Assembly: GCA_965240325.2 (NCBI GenBank)
Contig: OZ251229.1
Location: forward strand, 1,364,001-1,428,000
DNA length: 64,000 nucleotides
Source of the DNA: Rebecca billardiae RCC1528
Lineage: Eukaryota; Haptophyta
Direction: 5' to 3'
Shown piece after piece: positions 37,287 through 49,084 of the stretch. The translations under genes were made by a program, and so were the position numbers. The stretch's first letter is position 1; each line of letters begins with the position of its first letter. The notes under the pieces are model-generated. The model was not told where the DNA came from. It saw nothing but the letters and a program-made list of their open reading frames with translations, and did no database searches.

Positions 37287-37945
37287 CTTTTTGAGCGCGC
37301 CTCCTTGAAAACGTATGGGGGCCGGGGTTATTGGGTTAGCGGTTGGGGGTGGGGTTAGTTTTGGGCCGCTCACCACTCGGACTGGGCGCCGCACTCCGTT
37401 GGGGTGGCCGCGCGAACTGGGAGAGCATGGCCGCTCCAGCGGCTCGCCATGTCCCATAAGGCGACGCTGGGCAACGGCTCCGCCCGTCTCGGTGGCATCG
37501 CGAGTGCTTCGGCGCGTCGCTTCCGCCTCATCAGGAGTCAGATTGCGGGTGGATTCCCAGCCTGGGCTGAGCACGAGAAGGCCGGCTCGCTAGTCCGGCC
37601 AGCAATGCTGCCCACGAGCTCGCGCCGCGCGTGGCCCGTGTGCGCACGCGCCTCCCGGGTTAGTTTTGGGGTGGGGTCCTTTGGGGTCATTTTCAAACGC
37701 GCCTGGCGCGAGCATGTGCGCCCGCGGCGACCCGGCCCCAGCGGGTGCCTTACCGACACGGGCGTCCGCCTCCGGCTTGTCCTCGACGGCGAGGGCGAGG
37801 GGTGCACATCTTGCACGGTCCGTCCGGCAAGCCTCTTCTCCGCGAGGGCGGAGCCGGAGGGGTGGTTTTGGCACGGTTGAGGGCACCCCAAAACTAACCC
37901 AACCGCCCCCGGTAGGGACGTCTTTGCGTTTCCCGCACTCTTTTA
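37287..37945. other. Intergenic with TTAGTTTTGGG repeats
   Basis: No gene. The motif GTTAGTTTTGGG occurs near 37354 and 37660 and in inverted form near 37892 (CCAAAACTAACC). CCTTTTTGAGCGCGC after the M1 element at 37287 recurs at 46866. Open frames here are compositional. Confidence 0.4.
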
Positions 37946-40220
<2,275 letters not shown>

Positions 40221-40586
40221 TATATATATATATATATAGTTTATTTAAATAATAAAATTTGTTTACTAACGTGGCGCCAAGGCTCACGAGTCACGGTGGC
40301 AGGTTGCCGCGCCATCCTTCATCGCACGCTCTCCGAAGAGAGACCTGGAAACTGGTTTTGAACCCATGTAATAAGCCCGCGCGGGCCGTTATCGTGAGCA
40401 GACTGAGCCCGTGAGGCTGAGGCTGAGCAGCCCACTGCCCAGGCCGAGTCGCCCCGAGGCGCGCGGACGCCAATGGTGGCCACGCGCGTCGGAATGTCGC
40501 CGTCCGCGGTCGCCGAGAGCCGAGGCACGGCGGCGCGATGCCGATGCCTGGCCTCACCGGGGCAGTGCTGCGGCACCGTGGCGGCG
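40221..40586. other. Intergenic region 3' of the RING-CH gene
   Basis: A short TA run (40221-40238) is followed by an AT-rich stretch (GTTTATTTAAATAATAAAAT) and then GC-rich sequence up to the stop of the RING-CH gene. No gene seen. Confidence 0.4.
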
Positions 40587-41987
40587 CTATGAGCGGCGGC
40601 GGGGTTGAACGGGTTGCTGCGCAGCCTGCGGCAGGAGCGCCTCGGTCGAGACCGATTCCGGCACCGGGCCTGCTCCCAAGCGCGAGCCAAGCTCGGGCGA
40701 GTCCGGCACAGGGCCGAGCGCACTGCCATCCGTGCCCGCACGCCGCACAGGTGCGGCCGTCGGGTGCACGCCGCCCAGGCGGCCGGAGCCCGAGAGGGGT
40801 GCGCTCGGAGCCGCGCCCGGTTCGGCGCTACCGCGCGCGTTGAGCGCGCATGCGGCGGACGAGACGCGCGGCATGGGTTGTGCCTCGGCGGCAAGCAGCC
40901 TCGCATGCGCATGCCCGCACTCGGGTGGCGCCGTCTGCTCCCGGGCGAGACTCGGAGGCTTCGGCTCGACCGTCTCGAGCAGGCTCGCATCCTCCGCTTG
41001 CGCGGACGAGGGCGCGCGCATGATCGGAGGCTCGCCGGTCGTCTCGCTGTCGCCGCCCGCCTCAAGGTCGGCGCCGTCCCCTTCGGAGCCCTCGGGCTGC
41101 GCGCGCATGACCTCCACCTCCCGCCGCCGCACCGCGTTCGACAGCTGCGCGCGCCGCGTCGACAGCTCGCGCATCAGCCGCGGCACCATGAGCTCGTCGA
41201 GCGTCGCGGTCACGATGTGCAGGTGGCGCTCGACGTCGCGCAGCGCGGGCGGGATGTGGTAGTTGCCCTCGCGCAGGTCGACGGTGATTTCGTAGCGCAT
41301 GGTGAGGATCGCGCGCGCGTCCGAGTCGTCCGGCACCAGCTGCCGCACCTCGCTGTGCCCCTCCGGCCCCTCCTGCAGCCACTCGCTCTTCGCCGCGTCC
41401 GAGGGCTCGCGCAGCGTGAGCACGAGCGTCATCACCGGCTCGTCGCACAGGCCCGCCCAGAAGAAGGAGATGGTCATGATGACGGTGAAGGCGGCGGCGA
41501 GCACGAACCAGCGCTGGTGGGACGCAAACGTGAAGCGCTGCGCGGCCGTGTGCAGGAAGAAGGGCACGGCGATGCACGTGCCCACCGTCGCGCACGTGAT
41601 GGCGAGCGCGATCACGTGCGCCGGCTGGCGGTACACGGCGGCCACGCGCCTGAGCAGCGGGTGGTGGTCGACGCGGTGGGAGAACTGCAGCGGGAACTTG
41701 CACACCGTGCAGTACAGCCGCATCTTGTACTCCAGGTCCTGCCTGAGGCACGCGGTGTGCTGCGCCGCGAGCTCGCCCTGGCACAGGCAAGGCGACGCGA
41801 CGATGCCCGTCTCGGCCGTCGTGGGCTCGTAGCAGTACAGGCACGGGTGCTCGTCGTCCTCCTCGTCGTAGGCGTGGTGTGCGGCGCGCGGCGAGCGCAC
41901 CGGCTCGCTCCGCGCCGACGGCAGCGCCTCCAGATCCACGTCGGCCGTCCCGACGGCGTCGTCGTCGCCTTCCGGCGGCGGCGGCAT
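40587..41987 (-). CDS. RING-CH (MARCH-type) membrane E3 ubiquitin ligase
   Basis: Predicted 466 residues from ATG 41987 (MPPPPEGDDDA). The frame is open further upstream, but those residues look untranslated. A RING-CH C4HC3 finger spans about residues 46-98: C-L-Y-C, then C-L-C, seven residues to H, two to C, then C-T-V-C, which is the spacing that separates MARCH-type RINGs from classical ones. Two transmembrane helices follow at about 127-150 (VIALAITCATVGTCIAVPFF) and 160-184 (WFVLAAAFTVIMTISFFWAG). The C-terminal 250 residues are cytosolic, first amphipathic (RYEITVDLREGNYHIPPALR), then low-complexity. Family members ubiquitylate membrane proteins for endocytosis or ERAD. Substrate unknown. 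Confidence 0.85.
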   Translation of the reverse strand: MPPPPEGDDDAVGTADVDLEALPSARSEPVRSPRAAHHAYDEEDDEHPCLYCYEPTTAETGIVASPCLCQGELAAQHTACLRQDLEYKMRLYCTVCKFPLQFSHRVDHHPLLRRVAAVYRQPAHVIALAITCATVGTCIAVPFFLHTAAQRFTFASHQRWFVLAAAFTVIMTISFFWAGLCDEPVMTLVLTLREPSDAAKSEWLQEGPEGHSEVRQLVPDDSDARAILTMRYEITVDLREGNYHIPPALRDVERHLHIVTATLDELMVPRLMRELSTRRAQLSNAVRRREVEVMRAQPEGSEGDGADLEAGGDSETTGEPPIMRAPSSAQAEDASLLETVEPKPPSLAREQTAPPECGHAHARLLAAEAQPMPRVSSAACALNARGSAEPGAAPSAPLSGSGRLGGVHPTAAPVRRAGTDGSALGPVPDSPELGSRLGAGPVPESVSTEALLPQAAQQPVQPRRRS

Positions 41988-42735
41988 CTGAGCAGAGAGG
42001 ATGGCGTCAGGCTTGTTCGGTTTGGGGTGAGCGTGTGAGCGGACGGGCGGTCGACCAAAGAATTGAAAATAGAGGCGGGTTTTTACGGGGACGGGGAAAG
42101 TGGAAAACCGAAACCCCGCACCGGACGGCGGAACCAAGTGCAACCTTCCGGACCCCGTCCGTTGGATCCGGGGAGGCAGGAGTAAATACCCTTGGATATG
42201 AATCATATAAGAGGACTCATACTGATTATCATATGAGAAGTGCGTGAAGATGTAGGTAACCGTGCAGGGGCAGCCCTGCGACTTCCTACCTCTCAGATGG
42301 TGAGAGGAAAGCCTCAAATGCCCCATTAGAACTTTTAGCGCGCTTCTCAAAATACAGAGGCTGTCATCGAGGTATAATATACCCGCTTGGCTGGTACTGA
42401 AATATGCGGAGTGGGAGGGTTGGCGACAACGCAAGGCGGTTCTGTGCAAGTGCGCTTGTGAAGCGGCGTGCCACGGCTAATCACTATCGGATACAACCGC
42501 GTGTCGCTGGGCCTCCGAGACCCCTCGTGGAACGGGTGAGAGCGAACCGCAATCAGGGCTTCGTCACGACCTAGAAATTTCGACAAGGTTCGAGAAGATG
42601 CGCCGAAGATCCTCCAAACTTCGCCCTCCACACACACAGTCGCCCGGCTGCTGCCCACCACCGCAGTCTCGGGTGCATACCACCTTCCACGCGCGCACAG
42701 ACTCGGTCGTGCGCCTTGATCCGCCAGCAGAGGCC
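41988..42735. promoter_or_regulatory. Divergent intergenic region, RING-CH / HSF
   Basis: This 748-base region between divergent starts is AT-richer than the genes. An ATG-initiated extension of the HSF frame begins at 42598. No heat-shock element (inverted GAA triplets) stood out. Confidence 0.4.
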
Positions 42736-43692
42736 ATGGAAGGCACGCTGGACCTTGCGCAGATGGGCGCCGACCTCGATGACAACGGGGCGCTGCGCGA
42801 CATTGGGCAGGACGATGACGCGAGCCAAGCGAACAGCGGCTCGCGGGGTGAGAATGGCGGCGGCAACGGCGGCAGTGTCAATGGCAGCGACGCGCTCGGG
42901 CTGCAGTCCGGCGGCGAGCGCGTGCCGCCATTCCTGTCGAAGCTCTTTCAGATCGTCTCGCAGCCGCAGACGGACCACTGTGTCCGCTGGTCGGCAGCAG
43001 GCGACTCGTTCGTTATCGCGGATCACCATGTCTTCTCGAAGCAGGTGCTGCCCAACTTCTTCAAGCACTCGTCGCTGTGCTCGTTCATCCGGCAGCTGAA
43101 CACGTACGGCTTCCGGAAGCGCACGAACATGGGCTCCTCCTCCGACCAGATGGAGTTCTTCAACGACAACTTCCGCCGAGGGCACCTGGACCTGCTCTCG
43201 CGCATCAAGCGCACGGGCCAGACCAAGGGCCCGTCGCGCGCGGCGGGTGCGGCGACGGCGGGCGCAGCGGGCGCGGCGGGCGGCGCGGCGGGCGCACCGG
43301 TGGCGTCCGTCGGCGTGCGCCCCGGCGCCGCGCCGCAGGCTGCCGTGCTGCAGATGAAGCCGGCCGCTGCGAACGTGCTGCACGCGACCAAGGGCGACCT
43401 GAACCACGTGCAGGGGCAGGTCAACCAGCTGATCACCGAGGTGCGCGACATGCGCACGCTGATGCACCAGTACATGATGGAGGTGGACAAGCGTGTCAAC
43501 CTCTTCACCATGGAGATGCATGGGAACTCGAACGCCGCCACGACCGCGGCGGCCGCAGCTGGCTCGTGGTACCCCCCGGCGGGCACGGGCGCGGGCAGCG
43601 GCGTCGCGCAGCTGCCGGCGCAGCCCAACCTCGACTCGGTCGGAGGGCCGAACGCGGCCACGCTCGCAGCGATGGTGAGTCAGACGATGTGA
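42736..43692 (+). CDS. HSF: Heat shock transcription factor
   Basis: Predicted 318 residues from ATG 42736 (MEGTLDLAQMG). An in-frame ATG at 42598 would add 46 residues with no conservation visible. The winged-helix HSF DNA-binding domain spans about residues 63-165: VPPFLSKLFQIVSQ, then VRWSAAGDSFVI, then VLPNFFKHSSLCSFIRQLNT, then YGFRK and FRRGHLDLLSRIKR, which is the complete diagnostic order. A helical segment at about 220-255 (LNHVQGQVNQLITEVRDMRT) is the HR-A/B-like trimerisation region. The end is Ala/Gly-rich. HSFs bind GAA inverted repeats and induce chaperones. A strong GTGAGT donor at 43678, 15 bases before the stop, could mean that a further 3' exon exists. Confidence 0.93.
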   Translation: MEGTLDLAQMGADLDDNGALRDIGQDDDASQANSGSRGENGGGNGGSVNGSDALGLQSGGERVPPFLSKLFQIVSQPQTDHCVRWSAAGDSFVIADHHVFSKQVLPNFFKHSSLCSFIRQLNTYGFRKRTNMGSSSDQMEFFNDNFRRGHLDLLSRIKRTGQTKGPSRAAGAATAGAAGAAGGAAGAPVASVGVRPGAAPQAAVLQMKPAAANVLHATKGDLNHVQGQVNQLITEVRDMRTLMHQYMMEVDKRVNLFTMEMHGNSNAATTAAAAAGSWYPPAGTGAGSGVAQLPAQPNLDSVGGPNAATLAAMVSQTM

Positions 43693-44203
43693 TCGCCACC
43701 GCACACGCATGGCATGGCTACCTCTGGGTGTGGACGGTGGTGCAGCACCGCTGCCCGCGTCGCCCCAGACATGGCGTCTCCAAGTCTCGCATATCCGCAT
43801 GCCCGCATGCCCCGCATCTCCTGTCGCACGCCCGCATACACGCATGCCCCACGACCTCACCCCAGACTATCACGAGCATGTGCATGCGCTCGTGACGAGT
43901 GCCCATTCCTCGTCGCGCGAGTGACCTTCCTGGTCCTTACCACCGTGGGCGTCCCGCGGGCGCGCGCGAGAGAACTCTCTGGCTGCTTTGTGGCTGGCTT
44001 TCGCTGTCGTGAGCCCTGTCGTCTGAATCTGTCTCAGTTCGGCCCGCGTGTTCACGGCCGCCGAGGGCGGCCAACGGTCGCGGCTGGCAGTCTCCGACCG
44101 CCGCGTCGGCTTGTCGAATGAGCACGGCGACAGAGACAGAGTGCCTGAACCGTGGGCCGCGGCCCAGCGGCGTCAGTCACTGTAACGGCGGCGCAGCCGC
44201 ACG
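43693..44203. other. Intergenic region 3' of HSF
   Basis: A 511-base stretch. CGCATGCCC-type short repeats lie near 43790-43860. If the HSF splices at 43678, its last exon would lie here. No convincing exon found. Confidence 0.35.
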
Positions 44204-45257
44204 GTACGGTTTACTAAGAATAAGAGACGCACACAGCTCAGGCAGGCGAGATTGACGCCCGCCAACTGTCGCCGCCCATGAAGCCGTCGCCGACAGATGG
44301 TAGCGCCGCCGGAAAAATTCGTTCAGCCGTACTTTGCTGGCCTGTTTTATTTCTACGAGAGCCCAACGGCGACATTCGTCGTCGCCAAAACTCGGTAAAA
44401 TGGCGGCTTTCGGCTCGCCCGGTGGTGGGTGCCGGCGCGATTGCGGAGTAGTGACGGCACGTCGTTGGCGCATGTTCGTACTAGGGCGCTGAGCTGTATC
44501 GATAGGTGTTGCCAAGGCATGCCGCTTGCTTCGCCATGACACAGAGGTCACTCGCAGCGCACGGCAGTGTGACGATCGCCGCGCCGCGGAGTGAGCAAGA
44601 CGCAGTTGCCGGGCGCGCTGCAAGCTGCAAGCACTCTGCCTTTTGGCTGCGTCGCGCCCGTGTCAGTTGGTGAACCAGGATTGTTGAACGACCGATGGCC
44701 TGCAAACGATACCAGCTCTACTCGCTCCGCCGCCACTTCCTTGTCGAGCGTGAGATGTTTCCGTTGCGTGCGCTCGCATGCAGCTTGCCGCCTGCCTTTG
44801 AACGTGGTCACGGCAGGTTGGTGGGCCGGTTGCTCAGGCCTCCTCGGCGTAGATGACGACAAGGTGCGTGGCACGCGCACCCATGACGCGCGTAAAGGCG
44901 TGCACACGCGTCCTCCCGCATCTAGCAGGCTGCAGTCTTGGCCAAGATGATGAGAACAAGCCTGCCAGTGCCTCGCCGCGCGGGCGCGAGCGCGCGGAGA
45001 GTTCTAGGATCCGACCCATGGTGTTGGGTGTACCTCGTGTGCGACAATGACGAGGCGGACGAGAGCCGCAACTGGATTCCTGCACTCACCGGTCACCGAG
45101 GAGTGCAGGAATCGCGTTCCTCGCGCACGTGGGGGCCGCCATCGGCCGAACTTTAAGAATAACGCGGCCTGTCGCCTAACGGGGAGAGCGGGCCCGGGGT
45201 AGGGCGTCAATCTCGCCTGCCTGAGCTGTGTGCGTCTCTTATTCTTAGTAAACTGTA
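44204..45257. mobile_element. M1 family element, 1054 bp
   Basis: The terminal inverted repeats of 56-57 bp lie at 44204-44260 and 45202-45257. Both carry the TTTACTAAGAATAAGAGACG motif through CAGGCAGGCGAGATTGACGC. Subterminal sequence (CCATGAAGCCGTCGCC) is shared with the 45741 copy. The interior has only short open frames with no transposase signature, so it is a non-autonomous, longer relative of the 186 bp copy. Confidence 0.85.
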
Positions 45258-47019
45258 GCGACTCGCGTGGGGCCATGCTGACGCAATCTGTCTCCGCCAG
45301 CGCAGCGGCGGATGAGCCGATGATGCCCGAACTACTGCCATGGTAAGCCGTACTGACTACTGTGCCATCGCGGGGCCGGTACCGATAACCGAGCGCCGAG
45401 TGACTAACGGTCATTTAACGTCCTGATGATGATTATTAATAACGCGTGTGTACTCGTAGTAGCAGAGTAATCTCAGTACACAGACCGCTAAGCTAGCGCT
45501 CGGTAGCTAATGATTAAAATTGTATTATTATCATAATAATAAATTATTCATTATAAATAATAAATGATCGACTTGACTGTTCCGATGATCATTAGAAGCA
45601 GACGGAGAGTTTATAGTACCGTAGTTTGTTGAGTTACCGAACTAATCAGCACGTTAGTTAGTTTATTACAAGCGAGTCAGAATCATATTCATTAGTAATA
45701 AGTAAATCATTTCGCACAGCATTTCAAATTATCCGTATGTAGTTCGTTCGACTAAGAGAAATAAGAGACTCACACAGCTCGACAGGCAGGCGAGATAACG
45801 TCAGATAACGAGATTGACGCCCCCGGCTGCAACTGTCACCGCCCATGAAGCCGTCGCCGATGGTCATGATCATGGTAGCGCCGTCGGAAGATTCGTCCAC
45901 GGTCCAGCCGTCCGCCTGCGAGGCCTGGACTGAGGGCTGCGACCGCCACCTCGCGGCGCGCCAGCGCGGCCTGTCGTTGCTCGCCCCACCGTCGTCCACA
46001 AAACGTCGTCGTCCGAACTCTCCGACAAAGACCGACTGGGCGCTGATGCGACAGCGCGCCGACGGCGACTAAGACAAAGATGTATAGTAAGCTATGGGTC
46101 ACGTTGGAATCGGTGGAGCCCCACTGTCGGTTGGGGAAGGCCGTGTAATAAATTTATATATTATAAATGGTACACGTATCAAGCGGCGGCATTAATCACT
46201 GGGGTAGCATTACTAATATGAATCGACCCGGCCGATATGACTTCGAATATAATAATTTATTCGATCTGCGCGGCGCCCGACCGCAGCCTCACAGGCTCAC
46301 AGTCACAAGATCTCGGGGTGCCCGAGCAGCCTCGGAGCCGGCGCAGCCTACGGAGGCTAGAGTGCGCAGCCAGCCCGGGGCCGGGGCGGCGGCAGCCACA
46401 AAATCATCACAATCCGTCAATGATCGATGATTGATCGCCGCCGCGGCGGGGCGGCGGCCCGCCGCCCCGAGCTGCCGGGACTAGCCGCCCGCGGCATAAG
46501 ACCGTCCGGACACTTGTAGTATATATACATATGATACATATATATCGGAATATTATATTGCATGTCCGAGGATGAGACGTCGGAGTCAGCGCCGGCGGGC
46601 GGCGGACCAGCGGATCGCCGGCCCGTGATCCAGACAGACGGACAGTGGTGCCATCGCACATAGCTACTCATGAGTCTTATTCTGGTGAACACAGCTTTAA
46701 ACAATTTTAATTCGTGACAAAGCCCTGGGAGACCCAGCTCCGACCCCCTTTAATTGTGTGTCCAATACTGCTGTCCAAAGTAATACCGGTGTAGGAATAC
46801 GAAGAATGGCGCCTCAAACGTTTTTTGATTAGGCACGCCTCGGGAATCGAGAACGCATGTCGTTACCTTTTTGAGCGCGCGCCATAGGGATGTCGTTGCG
46901 ATTCCCACCTATTTGTTGACGCTTTTCTACGACCATCCGCTCCCCAGGCAAGTCGAGGAACCGCGACGCACGAGTGCGTTCGCCGCCGCGCCGCGTGCGC
47001 TCGGCACACACGATGGAGT
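45258..47019. other. Gene-free AT-rich interval
   Basis: The interval contains AT-rich low-complexity sequence (45420-45720 with TAATAAT-type runs), an M1 terminal fragment, and TATATA stretches near 46520-46560. CCTTTTTGAGCGCGC at 46866 repeats the sequence at 37287. No gene supported. Confidence 0.45.
45741..45900 (-). mobile_element. Diverged M1 element left end
   Basis: ACTAAGAGAAATAAGAGACT, CACACAGCTC and AGGCAGGCGAG are degenerate versions of the M1 terminus. They are followed by the subterminal GATTGACGCCC...CCCATGAAGCCGTCGCC block. No right end was found nearby. Confidence 0.7.
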
Positions 47020-47029
47020 ATGACTCCGG

Positions 47030-47780
47030 ACGAGCGCGCGCTGCTGCAGGAGGCGAATAAGGCCGCGCGCGACACGCAGATAGCGCTCAGCCGGCGTGGC
47101 TCGACGACGCTGCCGGCACTCGCGCTCGCACACATGCGCGCGACGAGGATCAGCTGTCCGCGGGCCTCCGCCGAACCCAGCGCCAGATGCCATCGTCGGC
47201 GTCGCGAGGAACTGCGCCAATCTGGCGGAGATCCAGCGGCACGTGGCGGCGATCAAGCAGCCGCAACCGCATCAGATGACGTGCACGAACGGGCTCATGG
47301 AGAAGCTCGTACCACAAGCCTACCATAAGCCACCCGCTCGCCGACTTGCCCGACCGTACTACTCGCCCTGGCTCGTCCGTCACCCGCGCCGCCCGCGGCT
47401 CGCGGCGCCATCGCGGAGGTGCGTGCCCGCCGGCGCGAGCTGCACAACACAACATGCACACCGACGCGAGCCGTTGTACCACGTCGTGCCCGACGGGCCG
47501 TGCTCAGCGACGGCTGCAGGAGTCTACGCTGGCCGAGTCGGTTGTGCCCTGCGGCCTGCCGGCCTGCGCCGCTCGCCCCGCGCCTGCAGTCGCCCCGCGC
47601 CTGCAGACCGGTGGGCCATCCGCGGTGCGTGCCGTTGCCGTGCCGTCGTGCCCGAGCAGCCGAGCGCAGCGACGACTGCATCGACGGCCTCGCCGTGCGC
47701 CTCGGTGGGCCTTGCAGAACTGCAGAAGTGCCGCGCTGCCGCGCCTGGCTTAATCGCACGCGCGACGGACCGGATGATAC
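47030..47780 (+). other. Possible hypothetical or decayed gene
   Basis: ATG at 47030 opens MTPDERALLQEANKAARDTQ, an amphipathic helix with normal codon character. A second frame nearby reads ARNCANLAEIQRHVAAIKQP (about 47198-47257). A GT-AG link between these is possible but not decisive. The downstream open frame to 48223 is Ala/Arg/Pro/Cys-rich and unconvincing. No family recognised. Confidence 0.25.
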
Positions 47781-48059
47781 CGTTCTACAGCGCTGAACTA
47801 CGGCCAACTTGTCCCATCGTCGTCGGGTCTGCCGGCCATGGGAAGCTTCTCCGTCGCGTCCTAGACGCGCTGTGTTCGACCAGCCCCACCGGGACAAGGC
47901 CGCCAGGCCCCCGCTGTTTTTCAACTTGCGTTTGTCAGCTTGCAAGGTGGTGGGCTGCGGTCAGCTGCGCTGGCGTCGGGGCGGTCGGGGGCACGGCCGG
48001 CGAAACACGTTCAGGATGCCATTGCGCGTACGAAATGGGCAGTGTGGTCGAGACACGCG

Positions 48060-48905
48060 TCATGATGCGCGCTGGAGCCAGGTGCTGTACGCGGCGCCAA
48101 GGCCGAGGGCGAACACGTGGGCGATCACCACGCCGGCACTGGGGCCTCCGTTCTCGGCGACAGCGAGCACGGCCTGGAGCAGGCATGCCCACGGGGCGGC
48201 GAGCTGGACGCCGTACACGTTGAAGATGAGCGCTGGCTCACGGACTGCCGTCGCTGCCACCCAGCTCAGACGAGCCGCGGTCGATGAGACGCGCGCCGCG
48301 CCACGGTCATCAAAGATGCGTGTGGCGACCCAGTGCGCCAGCACACCCGAGCCGACAAAGAGGGAGAGTGCGCCCGCGACGGTGGCCGGCGCCCGCTGCA
48401 CGACGCTGGAGCAGGAGAGGAACGTCAGCACGGAGACGACGAGGCCCATCAGCGTCGTCTGAGCGAATGGCGCGAGCAGAAAGCTCGGTAGCCTCGCGTA
48501 GCCCGTGTGCGGCGGGATGAAGAATCGGAACGCGAGTCCGGGCGCGGTGCTGAACGCGAGGAAGGAGAGCGAGGAGGTGACGACGAAGACGATCGCTGAG
48601 AGCTCGGCGCGGGGCCAACGCACCCACGTGGCGAGGAGCCCGATGTGCGTCACCTCGGGCCGCTTCGAGTGCCACCGCACTGTGAGGAAGAAGGCATCTG
48701 ACACGCCTCGCAGCGCATCGGCACGCGAGTCGAGCGGGCGCACGGGCTGCTGCAGGTGGTCCTTGAGCCGACGAGGCCAGTCGCTGAAGGTGTGCTTCGT
48801 CGAGAGTGTCTCCGCTCCCGGACGGGTCTGGTGCATGATCCCCAACGCCACCGCCACCGCCGCCCACACCCATGCGCTCGACTCGTCGCCGTGTCGTCTC
48901 GCCAT
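48060..48905 (-). CDS. Multi-pass membrane protein, rhomboid-like (probably inactive)
   Basis: Predicted 281 residues from ATG 48905 (MARRHGDESS). About six hydrophobic segments can be seen: AWVWAAVAVALGI (10-23), LSAIVFVVTSSLSFLAFSTA (about 100-120), a central FAQTTLMGLVVSVLTFLSCS, TVAGALSLFVGSGVLAHWVA, VYGVQLAAPWACLLQAVLAV and a last AGVVIAHVFALGLGAAYSTW. The arrangement, with a late histidine in a Gly-rich helix, resembles rhomboid-family folds, but the usual G-x-S-G catalytic serine motif is not visible, so at best it is a pseudoprotease. This is a shape-based call. It is divergent from the SPX-PRPS gene with 179 bp between starts. Confidence 0.5.
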   Translation of the reverse strand: MARRHGDESSAWVWAAVAVALGIMHQTRPGAETLSTKHTFSDWPRRLKDHLQQPVRPLDSRADALRGVSDAFFLTVRWHSKRPEVTHIGLLATWVRWPRAELSAIVFVVTSSLSFLAFSTAPGLAFRFFIPPHTGYARLPSFLLAPFAQTTLMGLVVSVLTFLSCSSVVQRAPATVAGALSLFVGSGVLAHWVATRIFDDRGAARVSSTAARLSWVAATAVREPALIFNVYGVQLAAPWACLLQAVLAVAENGGPSAGVVIAHVFALGLGAAYSTWLQRAS

Positions 48906-49084
48906 CGTGCCGAAGAGCACGCGATATTCGCGCGTGTTGTTTTTCAAAAAATACTGTCTTACGTGGCCAGCATTTTCTTTCGTCAGCGTGCGTGGGTCCC
49001 GGACGGTCTCGGTCTCGTCAGGCCACGGCTCACCGCGCGGGCGCCGACGACGCTGGGTCGCGTGGACGTCAGCTGTCAGCCGCG
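48906..49084. promoter_or_regulatory. Bidirectional promoter region, rhomboid-like / SPX-PRPS
   Basis: A 179 bp gap between head-to-head start codons. Includes an A-rich patch (CAAAAAATACTG) near 48950. Promoter role is inferred from position. Confidence 0.5.
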
